DNA from: Bog-950 sp046329535
GTDB taxonomy: Bacteria; Bacteroidota; Bacteroidia; Chitinophagales; LD1
NCBI GenBank assembly: GCA_046329535.1
Contig: JAXLUN010000003.1
Coordinates: 248,001-312,000 of the forward strand
Length of the DNA: 64,000 nt
Reading direction: 5' to 3'
Shown: in pieces, positions 16,539-25,957 of the stretch
Position numbering within the stretch: the stretch's first letter is position 1
Layout: each line of letters starts with the position of its first letter
Notes under the pieces: model-generated
What the model was told of the DNA's origin: nothing
Database searches by the model: none
The model's input: the letters and a program-made list of their open reading frames with translations, nothing else
Position numbers and translations under genes: made by a program

Positions 16539-17807
16539 CTCAGCCACTAACTTCTCCGTCAGTTTCTTCCGTTCATACTGCTCCACGTTTTGTGAAGAAA
16601 CATTCAAGGTTCCTTTCTCATAAGCATCAAACAAATGACTAAGCATTTTTTTAATAGCCGCTTTATCGCTGGGAGAAACTACTTCGCCACCTTTAGTATC
16701 TATGACAATTTGTGCAGAATCATTTTGAATTGGCGCTACGCATAGAATAGGTTTCTTTGTCGCCAAGTATTCAAACAACTTACCCGGAATAATGTATCTA
16801 AACTCATCACCGGCCGGGGTAAACAGCAAAAGAACATCAGCTGCTTTTTCATAACTAACGGCAGTGAGGTGGTTTACATAACCGGTAAAAACCGACTGCT
16901 TCATTAGCCCATGCAATTCCAGATCATTCATGGCTGCCTGCTTCACATTACCTACAAAAAACAGTTGCAGTTTTTGTTTAAAAGCATGATTCTCTGCTGC
17001 AAGTTCAGCTATGGCCTGCCAAAACGGTGAAGAGTTGAGGGCATCGTATAAAATACCGATGAACACCAGATTAAACTTCGCCTTGTCTAAATCAACAACG
17101 GGACATTGCTCCATGTCTTTGGTATCGTATCCATTGGTAATTACTTCTACGGGTGTAGATGTCAACTTTTTAAAGTTCGGCTTCACACTCGGGTGAGCCA
17201 CAATAATGCTATCCGAAGTTTTCAATACCTGATTAAAAAGCTTTTGATGACGATCCATTGCTAAAGCTGAAATATTAAAGTCATGAAACTTCAGCACTTC
17301 CATCCACGGGTCACGAAAATCTGCCAGCCAGGGAATACCGGTTTTCTTCTTTACCTCGGCTGCAATAACATGCATGCTGTTAGGCGGACCGGTAGAAACA
17401 ATAGCGTCCACTTTATTCTTTTCCAGATAAGCTGTTAGAAATCGCACCGATGGAGACACCCAGGTTACCCGCGGGTCGGGAATAAAGAAATTACCCCGAA
17501 CAAAACTGCCAACCGATTTTTTAAGCTGACCAAACAGCGATGGCGTACTAGAAGCGGAAGTATTTGAAACAGTAGGTGCACTAAAGTATTTCGTTATCTC
17601 AAATACAGGAACCTTCAGCACTTCTACTCCTTCCGGAATTTCTTTCAGCAACGATTCATCATGCTCGGTAACAAATGGATTTTCGGGAGTATAGATAACA
17701 GGCTCCCAACCATAATTTCGAAGATGTTTGACAAACTTGACCCATCGCTGCACGCCTGAGCCACCACTGGGTGGCCAATAATAGGCTATGATGAGTACGC
17801 GCTTCAT
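16518..17807 (-). CDS. Glycosyltransferase, GT4 family
   Basis: 429 residues. The N-terminus MKRVLIIAYYWPPSGGSGVQ is characteristic of Bacteroidota GT4 enzymes acting on membrane-bound acceptors. The middle contains WLADFRDPW, and the C-terminal half has IPGKLFEYLATKKPIL, the donor-binding region. The start ATG overlaps the stop of the carbamoyltransferase gene (17804-17807), implying coupling. It is the last gene of the unit yfhO-like, carbamoyltransferase, GT4. Confidence 0.87.
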   Translation of the reverse strand: MKRVLIIAYYWPPSGGSGVQRWVKFVKHLRNYGWEPVIYTPENPFVTEHDESLLKEIPEGVEVLKVPVFEITKYFSAPTVSNTSASSTPSLFGQLKKSVGSFVRGNFFIPDPRVTWVSPSVRFLTAYLEKNKVDAIVSTGPPNSMHVIAAEVKKKTGIPWLADFRDPWMEVLKFHDFNISALAMDRHQKLFNQVLKTSDSIIVAHPSVKPNFKKLTSTPVEVITNGYDTKDMEQCPVVDLDKAKFNLVFIGILYDALNSSPFWQAIAELAAENHAFKQKLQLFFVGNVKQAAMNDLELHGLMKQSVFTGYVNHLTAVSYEKAADVLLLFTPAGDEFRYIIPGKLFEYLATKKPILCVAPIQNDSAQIVIDTKGGEVVSPSDKAAIKKMLSHLFDAYEKGTLNVSSQNVEQYERKKLTEKLVAELNRIAR

Positions 17808-19510
17808 CCTATTTTTTCCAGCAGATAATTTTCAATCGCCAGATAGTTGAGGCTCGAATTTTCTATCAGGTAAAAAGCATCTTCAGGAGTATGCACTAAG
17901 GGTAATCCGTGCAGATTAAGTGAAGTGTTCAGCACTCCGCCAATACCCGTCAGCTTGCTGAACTCTTTAATCAGGTAATGATACTTTTCGTTATGCCCGG
18001 CTGTTACCAATTGTGGACGAACCGTGCCGTCATACGGATGCACACCGGCCTTTATTTTTACAGCTTCAGGCTTGGTATCAAACGTCATAATCATGTAATA
18101 CGGATGATTCTTTCCGTAATCTACCACATACTTATCGTAGTATTCATCCAGCACCGAACAGGCAAATGGCATCCAGAAATCACGGCTCTTAATCATCTCG
18201 TTAATCTCCTTTATCACATCCGCATTCGATGGATTGGCAATTAAAGCACGGTTACCCAAACTACGCGCACCAAATTCTTCGCGCCCGCTGAAACGACCCA
18301 CCACATGGCCTTCACTTAACAGCTTGGCAGCGGTATGTTCAATATCATCTTTACGGGTCAGCGTGTATTTCTTTTTAAAGTTATAATTCTCATAAGCGCG
18401 AAGCACCTCGGCATCGTTGTATTCAATACCCCAGTAAACATTCTTCAGCTCAAAGTTTTTCAAAAACTTCTCCTGTTGTAAATGCCAGCAAATACCAACC
18501 GGGTTCGATTCATCGCCACAGGAAGGGAAAACAAAAATAGATTCAACTTCTGGCAACTCCATGATACGCTTGTTGGCTTTCACATTCATGAAGGTTCCAC
18601 CAGCAAGAGCAATTTTTTTGATGCCTGTTTTCTTAATACAGGCTCTTACCCAGTCAACCAGAAAATCTTCGGCAAACATTTGCAGGCCTCCCATCAGATA
18701 ATCAAAGCGTTTCAAAAACATGAACTCTTGCAGAAACTTAGCAGCATCGTTTACCGAGTTGCCTCTATTAAAAGCCCAGGTAACTCCATCGCTGCTTACA
18801 TCAAACATGGCGCGAAACTCATCGGCAATCTTTTTAGAGCCTGCTTTAGAAGCATAAGGAGCCATGCCCATTATCTTGTATTCATGCTCTAATGGAACCA
18901 TGCCGGTTAAGAAAGTATAATAAGCATACAGCGAACCAATCGAATGCTTTTCGCTTACCTCGGCTATGCGCTTCAAAGTTCCCTTGGAGCCAATATTTAC
19001 AGTAGCACAAAGGCCGTCACCCGAACCATCGTTAGTTAACACCAATACATCTTCATTAAAATTGCCATTGCCATAGTAGGCTGAAGCAGCATGTGTCAGG
19101 TGATGTTCAACAAACTTAATTTTACTTCGGTCGGTAAAGCCGGCCTTAGCCAGATTCTCGAAACGCATTTTCTGATTCTTCTTCAGATATTGACTATAGA
19201 TAAAAGGAATCTGTTGCAACTTTTTTTTCAGGCTTAGTTCCGAACCGGTATGCAGATAGCTTTCATATTGTTTCAGAATTCCCTTGCGGTCTCTCGGTCG
19301 TGCAATGGCATAACCATTCATGCCTACTTCATCAATATCAGTCGGTTTGAACCCTGTTTTCTTAAACAGAAGTTCCAGTGCCGCAAAGGGAAAATCATGG
19401 CGATTTTTTTCTTTGGTTGGGCGTTCCTCCTGAATCACGTGTATAATCTTCCCGTCCTGCATCAAACAAACCGATGCATTGTGCCCGTCATGTATTCCCA
19501 GTGTTAGCAT
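17804..19510 (-). CDS. Carbamoyltransferase, NodU/TobZ family
   Basis: 568 residues, the usual length. The N-terminal part is the ASKHA-like domain with LGIHDGHNASVCLM and the metal/carbamoyl-adenylate motif VEHHLTHAASAYY, followed by TNDGSGDG. The C-terminal part contains LAGGTFMNVKANKRI and REEFGARSLGNRALIANPS, both diagnostic. The family transfers a carbamoyl group from carbamoyl phosphate, via an adenylate, to a hydroxyl of a sugar or antibiotic. Here it probably decorates the surface polysaccharide. It begins 23 bp after the upstream membrane-protein gene ends. Confidence 0.92.
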   Translation of the reverse strand: MLTLGIHDGHNASVCLMQDGKIIHVIQEERPTKEKNRHDFPFAALELLFKKTGFKPTDIDEVGMNGYAIARPRDRKGILKQYESYLHTGSELSLKKKLQQIPFIYSQYLKKNQKMRFENLAKAGFTDRSKIKFVEHHLTHAASAYYGNGNFNEDVLVLTNDGSGDGLCATVNIGSKGTLKRIAEVSEKHSIGSLYAYYTFLTGMVPLEHEYKIMGMAPYASKAGSKKIADEFRAMFDVSSDGVTWAFNRGNSVNDAAKFLQEFMFLKRFDYLMGGLQMFAEDFLVDWVRACIKKTGIKKIALAGGTFMNVKANKRIMELPEVESIFVFPSCGDESNPVGICWHLQQEKFLKNFELKNVYWGIEYNDAEVLRAYENYNFKKKYTLTRKDDIEHTAAKLLSEGHVVGRFSGREEFGARSLGNRALIANPSNADVIKEINEMIKSRDFWMPFACSVLDEYYDKYVVDYGKNHPYYMIMTFDTKPEAVKIKAGVHPYDGTVRPQLVTAGHNEKYHYLIKEFSKLTGIGGVLNTSLNLHGLPLVHTPEDAFYLIENSSLNYLAIENYLLEKIG

Positions 19511-19533
19511 TCTTTCTAGTAGATATTTTCTGT

Positions 19534-22038
19534 TTACTTTTTCTTCTTAGCAGCGGGAGCCGGGTCCGCTTTTTTCTTCACTTCCTCTTGCGGTTCGGCT
19601 TCCATTTCTTTCATCTTTTTGTAGCCGGCAAAACCCAGTGTGCCAAATACAAAAGCAAATAACAGGAACGAACCGGCATAGGCAATCTTGTTTCCGGTAA
19701 CAAAACTCTTGGGTTCAAATTTGAACTCAATTTTGTGCGAGCCGGCCGGCAACACCATGCCTCTTAACACATAGTTGCAACGGAAGTGAGGAACCAACTG
19801 ACCATCGAGATAGGCATGCCAGCCTTTTTCTTCGTTGTAATAGATTTCAGAGAACACCGCCAGTTGTGGAGATGATGCTTTAGAAGAATACGTTAAGCGG
19901 TTAGGCGTATACTCATCTAATCGGATGGTGGCACTGCTATCAGTTGCGGCCTGCCAGTTGCCTACTAAGCTTTTATAGCGCTCATCAATTACCACGGTAT
20001 TCTTCGGATCAAAGTCGGTTAATGATGCCATTTCTTCATCAGCATTCTTAGCCCACTTAATTTCCTTGACAAACCAAACGTGGCCACAGGCCGTTTGATT
20101 AAACTGCGACATCGGCTCTTTAGTTTGAGGATTCTGCCCGATAATGTATTTCGTATTCAACATATTCAGCACATTGATGTTGTTTTTCGAAATCTGATTT
20201 TCAATCAAATCCTGATAGCGAAAAAGTTTGGCTGGGTGATAACCTCCCACTGCCTTGTGGTAATACGAAGTCATAGCATCGTTGAACGGATCACGCGTTA
20301 CATTGAATACACGAAAATCAGGGTCAGTATCTTTCAGAATATCCAGGTCGGCCTGAGAGGGTGCGTGAGCGTTTTGTTGTTCTGTAGTATCTTTAAAGTT
20401 ATCGGAGTTTAAGAAACGTTTATCAACTAACCAGCCGTCTATGAAAAACACAGCCACAAGTCCGGCTATGAAAATCTGTTTCGAAAACTTCTTTTGCAGG
20501 TAGAACCAGATTAAACCAAATGCCGCGGCTATAAAAAACAATGAGCGGAGAGCATCGGTGCGCAGTAAACTGGCGCGGTCAACTTTAATGGCATCTATCA
20601 GCCAGCCATTGTTATTATCATAATACTGTTTATCTCCATCACCGGAGAAGTTGAAAAACATACCTCCCAATACGCCAAACAAAACTACAATACCAGCCGT
20701 TACCCCTGCGGCAATTTTCAATCTCTTCAGTAAATCTTCATTCGAATTTTTACCATTCACAATTTCATTCAAGCCTAAAATAGCTAATAAGGGAACGGTG
20801 AGTTCAGCAATAACCAAAGCCATAGAAGGCGTACGGAACTTGTTGAAGAATGGCAGCAAATCAAACATCCATTTAAAGAATGGTGTATTGTGGCCAAATG
20901 AGAGTAGCATGGAGAAGATGGTCAAAGCAAGCAGAGCCCATTTGATGTTGTTTCTTACAATCAGCAAGGAGAATACGAACAGAAAAACAATAGCCGCACC
21001 AAAATACACCGGCCCCGAAGTGAACGGTTGAGCACCCCAGTAGAGCGGCATCTGCTTGATGTATTGCAAGGCGGTGTTTTCAGGCACCCCTTTATTCAAC
21101 ATTTCCTTGTAAGTATTCGAACTCTCACTCAACTCGCCACCGCTGCTGCCGCCTTTCATGTTAGGAATCAGCACCGAAAGAATTTCTCCATCCGTAAACC
21201 CATAACTCCACCGGCTGGCGTATTCAAAATCTAATCCGCCATCGGTAGTTTGTTTCTTTTTAGTTAACTCTGATGAACCTCCGCGAATGGTATCTTTGGC
21301 ATATTCCTGCGTACTCCACAAGTTGGCTGTGTTGGGTAATACAGCAAGTAAAGCTGCCACAATTAATGCTCCGGTAGCTTTAGCAAAGTGAGCAAGCTGT
21401 TTTTCAAGAATACTGTTGATGAGATAATATAAACCTATCACCCCTACCACCATCATCAGGTAATAGGTTACCTGCAAGTGGTTTGAATCAATAGCCATAG
21501 AAAGAAACAAGGCCGTAACAGCCGCACCTATCAGAATATTTTTCCGATAGGCCAGTATAATTCCTCCCAGCACAGGAGCCATCAAACTCATCACCTGCAC
21601 TTTAGTGTTGTGTCCCGCCTCTATGGAAATGATAATGAAAGACGAAAGCCCGTAAGCCAATGCACCCGCCAAAGCCAGCCAGGCTTCTACCCCCATACAA
21701 AGCAGCAGAATATAAAACCCGGCAAACATCATAAAGAGCAACACCGTAGCCTCCGGAAAAAATACCTGCAACGCTCGCACAATCTTGTTCACAAAGTTGC
21801 CCGGATAGTTTTGCGAAATCTGTACCGCAGGCATACCGCCAAACATGCGGTTGGTCCACAAAGCCGGTTCATCCGGATGCGCCTTGTTCCAATCGGTAAT
21901 TTCTTTACTCATGCCTTCCCACTGGGTAATATCCCCCTGACTGAGCGACTTGCCCTGATAAGCCGGAATGAAATAAGCAATGGTTAACAGCGCGAATGTG
22001 AGCACGGCAACAACGTGTGGCAAAATTCTTTTTTGCAT
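19534..22038 (-). CDS. YfhO-like multi-pass membrane protein (putative GT-C-type glycosyltransferase)
   Basis: 834 residues. About a dozen transmembrane helices fill residues 5-560, with a large periplasmic loop after the first helix (PAYQGKSLSQGDITQWEGMS). A soluble region around 580-780 ends in a beta-rich part (DEYTPNRLTYSSKASSPQLAV, FSEIYYNEEKGWHAYLDGQ), followed by a last helix and a charged tail. This layout matches the YfhO family, thought to transfer sugars from lipid carriers at the membrane. First gene of a unit with the carbamoyltransferase and a GT4. The lysine-rich end (VKKKADPAPAAKKKK) is an unstructured cytoplasmic tail. Confidence 0.8.
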   Translation of the reverse strand: MQKRILPHVVAVLTFALLTIAYFIPAYQGKSLSQGDITQWEGMSKEITDWNKAHPDEPALWTNRMFGGMPAVQISQNYPGNFVNKIVRALQVFFPEATVLLFMMFAGFYILLLCMGVEAWLALAGALAYGLSSFIIISIEAGHNTKVQVMSLMAPVLGGIILAYRKNILIGAAVTALFLSMAIDSNHLQVTYYLMMVVGVIGLYYLINSILEKQLAHFAKATGALIVAALLAVLPNTANLWSTQEYAKDTIRGGSSELTKKKQTTDGGLDFEYASRWSYGFTDGEILSVLIPNMKGGSSGGELSESSNTYKEMLNKGVPENTALQYIKQMPLYWGAQPFTSGPVYFGAAIVFLFVFSLLIVRNNIKWALLALTIFSMLLSFGHNTPFFKWMFDLLPFFNKFRTPSMALVIAELTVPLLAILGLNEIVNGKNSNEDLLKRLKIAAGVTAGIVVLFGVLGGMFFNFSGDGDKQYYDNNNGWLIDAIKVDRASLLRTDALRSLFFIAAAFGLIWFYLQKKFSKQIFIAGLVAVFFIDGWLVDKRFLNSDNFKDTTEQQNAHAPSQADLDILKDTDPDFRVFNVTRDPFNDAMTSYYHKAVGGYHPAKLFRYQDLIENQISKNNINVLNMLNTKYIIGQNPQTKEPMSQFNQTACGHVWFVKEIKWAKNADEEMASLTDFDPKNTVVIDERYKSLVGNWQAATDSSATIRLDEYTPNRLTYSSKASSPQLAVFSEIYYNEEKGWHAYLDGQLVPHFRCNYVLRGMVLPAGSHKIEFKFEPKSFVTGNKIAYAGSFLLFAFVFGTLGFAGYKKMKEMEAEPQEEVKKKADPAPAAKKKK

Positions 22039-22209
22039 AGCAGATATTTTGGTGATGCCCTTCGGTAAATCGGGCGGTGGCGAAAATAGGAAAATGCGGT
22101 AATGTGCCCATAGTGGCGGATGCTTAATTCATGCCACTCTGAGAGCCCTATTCAGCATATCTAATGAACTTCTTAACTGCAGAAATTCCCTGATGAATTA
22201 TCCTGAGCC

Positions 22210-24594
22210 TTATTCTTTGACTATCCTTTTAGCGATTTTTCGTCCGGTATAATCAGTAATAGTAAGCAGGTAAATACCAGCCTGCAAATGATGTAATGGT
22301 ATTTGAACCTGAGTTTGAACCAGGCTAAGAGTTTGTTCATGAAGAATGCGACCCGGTAGGTCATATAGCGCTAAGTGGCTAAACATATCCGGAGTAAAAT
22401 GAACTGCAACCCAACCAACTGCCGGATTAGGGAACACGTGCCAGTCATTAGAAGTAACTGCTTCCGAAATAGAAGAATAAACACAATCACTTAATGCAAG
22501 TGTGGTATCGATGATAGCAGCATTGCGCATGGCCATGCAATATTGTCCCTTTGCCGCTCCAGACACCGTAATATAACCTTTCTTATCCGAAGCATTAACT
22601 CCCTTATTCACCGTATAGGAAGAAACAACCACCCACTCGCTGTCAGCATTTGCACGATACATCATCACCAGACTGTCTTCCGCGTTGGTAAAAAAAGTCT
22701 TGTCGAGCGATATATCCGTTCCATCATAATCAAATCTTGCATCGGCCAACCAGTTGGGTTGAAAAACTCCATCTATGGTCCAGTATCGCTTGTCGTGCAG
22801 ATGCAATCCGACTATTTTATTTTTCATCGGCTCAGGGCGTATCCAGTTATGCTCCACCCTTACCAGGTTTGTATTTGAAACATTATTTACATTCAGCACC
22901 AGTTTGGCGGTACCAAAATCGTAACTCCCTGCACTGTCAATCATTTTCCATTCATCGGTGATGGCATCCTGAAGTTTTTCATCCATATCAAGAGCCATAT
23001 AAACCGGCTCATAAGGTGTCATGGACTGAACCACATGATGCGTGCATTCACCGCTTACCATCACGGTTTCGGTGGTGCTATTACCATGCGCATCGAAATA
23101 ACGGATTTGCAAAGGCACATTATTATAATAATGTGGTGCCTGATGCAATTGCTGACGGATGGTAAATTCAACGGTATAATTCTGAATAGAGGGCGTGTAT
23201 TGAATTTGCCTATTTTCTATGGAGAAATGCGGAAAACCGGGAGCATATACCCAGTCAGCAAAATAATCATTCAGGCTGATGCCCGAACACTGTGAAAGAT
23301 AATCGCGTAACTGAGCCGTACTGGCATTCTTCCACGAAAAGTCAGTGATATAGTTTTTTACGCAATGAAAGAAAATTGAGTCGCCCAGGTAACTACGCAT
23401 CGTATGTATCACATCGCTTCCCTTGTCATACACCGTACTTCCGTAGGTGTTTAAAGTAGGTACACCACTCACCGGTAAATAGCCTCCATCACGAATATGT
23501 GACTGATGCAGTACATACTCATGTTTCTCGCGCACTTTAAAACGATAATCATCGGCTCCGTAATAGTGTTCATGGAAAAGCATTTCATTATAGCGTGCCC
23601 AGCCTTCGTTCAGCCACATTTCGGAGGCTGAATCGCAGGTAACCAAATTACCAAACCAGTGATGACTTAACTCATGAACCATCGCGTCCTCACAATCGTC
23701 TGAGAGTTGATTGAGATAATAGTTCATGAAAAAAATATTGGTGGCATGCTCCATGGCACCGGCAGTAAATGGCACTATGCAATAACCAACCCGGTCCCAT
23801 TTGTACTCGCCCCATAACCCTTCCTGAATATGGAAAGCATCGGGCAGATGCACAAACAAATTACGCATGGAAGCGGTATCAATATTCCTGGCCGCCAGCT
23901 CAATAGGTTTCACACCACCAATTCCCTGCACCGTGTCATACAGGGTTTGGTATGCGGCTACTGCTATAGATGCCAGATAAGATGGAATTTCCTGATGAAG
24001 TTGCCAGTTCCATGTTTTGGTATTTCCCTGAGTGGTTACCCCCTGAAACAAACCATTGCAAAATGCTTTATGAAAATCTTTAGTGGTAATATGAAAACTA
24101 AACAGACTGCGCTCTCTGAAGTTGTCAAAGCAGGGAAACCATACTCGCCCGTAATTGTGCGGGTCTGAAATAAAACTTACGCCAATATTGAAAGCGTGAG
24201 ATGTATTCCAGAAAAATCCACCAAAATCACCGGCTTCCTGTAAGGGTGTACCGTGATAAAATACCTCCACGGTGGTAGAATCAAACTGATGGAGAATGGG
24301 AGAGAGAGGAATTTGCAAGGTAGAGTCGTTATACAAAAACGAAGTAGTCACCCCGCTGCGCTTCACTGAGTCCACGGTCAGTTTCAATAAATCCAGCCGA
24401 ATGGAATTAACTCCATTGACAAGACCCTTTATCTTTATGGAGGCGTCTCCTTTCAGATTTCTACCCGCAAAATCGGTAACATCTATTTTTAAATCAACAG
24501 AAACAATGTCTATGGAATCGCTGCGCAAATCGGAGGCAGTTGTTATGGAGCAGGTTGCTGTAAGCAAAAACAGGAATAGAAAAATCTTTCTCAT
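22210..24594 (-). CDS. Secreted M1-family metallopeptidase with type A T9SS sorting domain
   Basis: 794 residues from MRKIFLFLFLLTATCSITTA, which gives a clean signal peptide; the open frame extends 26 codons further without one. The zinc site is HELSH at 307-311 with the third ligand Glu330 in MWLNEGWARY (HExxH-18-E). The substrate-binding motif is GAMEH (279-283) rather than the classical GxMEN. After the peptidase domain come beta-rich domains, then WHVFPNPAVGWVAVHF and a terminal KRIVKE, a type A sorting domain. It should act as an aminopeptidase on the cell surface or outside the cell. The 171-bp gap to the next gene holds nothing clear. Confidence 0.9.
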   Translation of the reverse strand: MRKIFLFLFLLTATCSITTASDLRSDSIDIVSVDLKIDVTDFAGRNLKGDASIKIKGLVNGVNSIRLDLLKLTVDSVKRSGVTTSFLYNDSTLQIPLSPILHQFDSTTVEVFYHGTPLQEAGDFGGFFWNTSHAFNIGVSFISDPHNYGRVWFPCFDNFRERSLFSFHITTKDFHKAFCNGLFQGVTTQGNTKTWNWQLHQEIPSYLASIAVAAYQTLYDTVQGIGGVKPIELAARNIDTASMRNLFVHLPDAFHIQEGLWGEYKWDRVGYCIVPFTAGAMEHATNIFFMNYYLNQLSDDCEDAMVHELSHHWFGNLVTCDSASEMWLNEGWARYNEMLFHEHYYGADDYRFKVREKHEYVLHQSHIRDGGYLPVSGVPTLNTYGSTVYDKGSDVIHTMRSYLGDSIFFHCVKNYITDFSWKNASTAQLRDYLSQCSGISLNDYFADWVYAPGFPHFSIENRQIQYTPSIQNYTVEFTIRQQLHQAPHYYNNVPLQIRYFDAHGNSTTETVMVSGECTHHVVQSMTPYEPVYMALDMDEKLQDAITDEWKMIDSAGSYDFGTAKLVLNVNNVSNTNLVRVEHNWIRPEPMKNKIVGLHLHDKRYWTIDGVFQPNWLADARFDYDGTDISLDKTFFTNAEDSLVMMYRANADSEWVVVSSYTVNKGVNASDKKGYITVSGAAKGQYCMAMRNAAIIDTTLALSDCVYSSISEAVTSNDWHVFPNPAVGWVAVHFTPDMFSHLALYDLPGRILHEQTLSLVQTQVQIPLHHLQAGIYLLTITDYTGRKIAKRIVKE

Positions 24595-24699
24595 ACGTTC
24601 AGTGGAATGAGCGAATATAAAAGGATAGCCCTTTTCAACAGAATGATTATGCTGAGTTGCTGTTACCAACAAAAAATATTGGTTAACACATATACCCTC

Positions 24700-25383
24700 C
24701 TACATCTTTACCCAACGCTTTCTTACGCTACCCTGTTGGGTTTTTATCTCGGCTATATAAATACCGGGGACTAAGGCCTCGGTATTAAGCAGATAGTATT
24801 TATTATTTAGATGAACAGCCATCATTAAACTGCCGGTGGCATTGTAAATGTTAACCTCAGTTATTTCTAAGTCCTGGCTTTCTATAATCAGTTGGGTGGT
24901 GGCGGGGTTGGGGTATAATAATAACTCGGCAGCAGTTGTAGCTACTACTTCCGTCTGCTCTGAAACATTAATAACCAGATGTAATGTATCGTTCCAGGCA
25001 TCGTTTGTGGTAAGGCAAGCACTATCGGTTGAGTTTAGTGCATAGCGGGCTACAACAAAAACATCATGCTCACCAATTGAAAGTTTGCCTAAGCTTAATG
25101 TGTCATATACATAAGAATATGACTGGCCAAATCCGGGGTTGAAATAGCACCCATGATAGACAATGGTATCCGCAACATTGCAATTGCCTGAAATTTTTCT
25201 TGCGTTATATTGAGGAAACTCTATTACAAAATATACATACACGGAATCATTCACTGTAGGCGCGGTAGGCGATACATTATGCGAGTAGAAATAATAAGTA
25301 TTGACTTCTGAACTCCCCTGAGCCCTCGCATTCGCACAAGAGCTAACAAGTAATATGACACCAAGAAAAAAGCGATTCATCAT
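24700..25383 (-). CDS. Small secreted protein with type A T9SS sorting domain
   Basis: 227 residues. A signal peptide (MMNRFFLGVILLVSSCANARAQ; the second Met is an equally good start) is followed by a roughly 120-residue beta-rich region with four cysteines (two near CNVADTIVYHGC) of no recognised family. The last 80 residues contain LLLYPNPATTQLIIES and end KRWVKM, typical of a type A sorting domain. Exported by T9SS; function unknown. It lies 105 bp upstream of the M1 peptidase gene on the same strand. Confidence 0.75.
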   Translation of the reverse strand: MMNRFFLGVILLVSSCANARAQGSSEVNTYYFYSHNVSPTAPTVNDSVYVYFVIEFPQYNARKISGNCNVADTIVYHGCYFNPGFGQSYSYVYDTLSLGKLSIGEHDVFVVARYALNSTDSACLTTNDAWNDTLHLVINVSEQTEVVATTAAELLLYPNPATTQLIIESQDLEITEVNIYNATGSLMMAVHLNNKYYLLNTEALVPGIYIAEIKTQQGSVRKRWVKM

Positions 25384-25519
25384 TTAGTATTACTCCTGTT
25401 TTTCAAATCTATCACCCCACTAATATAGGGTTTAAAGTCTTTTAGCTGTTCTATTTCTCAAACTGACCCGAAAATTTGGGTTGGCTAGGCCCCTGCCCGG
25501 ACTAAGCATTCACGGAAAC

Positions 25520-25797
25520 ATGAACAGGACTCCTAAGCTTAGGAGGTGTCTTTCCGAAAAAGAAAACAGGGCTTCTAAGCTTAGGAGGTGCCTTTCCGTA
25601 AAAGAAAACAGGGCTTCTAAGCTTAGGAGGTGCCTTTCCAAAAAAGAAAACAGGGCTTCTAAGCTTAGGAGGTGCCTTTCCGTAAAAGAAAACAGGGCTT
25701 CTAAGCTTAGGAGGTGCCTTTCCGTAAAAGAAAACAGGGCTTCTAAGCTTAGGAGATGCCTTTCCGAAAAAGGAAACAGAGCTCCTAAGATTAGGAG
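25520..25797. repeat. 42-bp tandem repeat array with seven CTAAGCTTAG palindromes
   Basis: Palindromes start at 25533, 25575, 25617, 25659, 25701, 25743 and 25785, exactly 42 bp apart; the last has one substitution (CTAAGATTAG). Between them is a purine-rich stretch containing GAAAACAGGG and a TGCCTTTCC segment. The 42-bp period is divisible by three, so several frames stay open across the array, but none has signals of a real gene. It fills the gap between the secreted-protein genes and the SCO gene (25384-25957); the rest of that gap shows nothing else. Confidence 0.9.
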
Positions 25798-25957
25798 TAA
25801 TTTGCAATAACACCCGGCTCGAAGGGGGCGACCGCTTAAGATGTTAAAAGGCGGCTGTTCAACTGAAAACCGGAAACCCGGATTTGCATTCGTAAACCGC
25901 ATATTACCCCCTTCATCTGTTTTTTCTGTTTTATCATTGCACCGCTTTAATAAAGAC

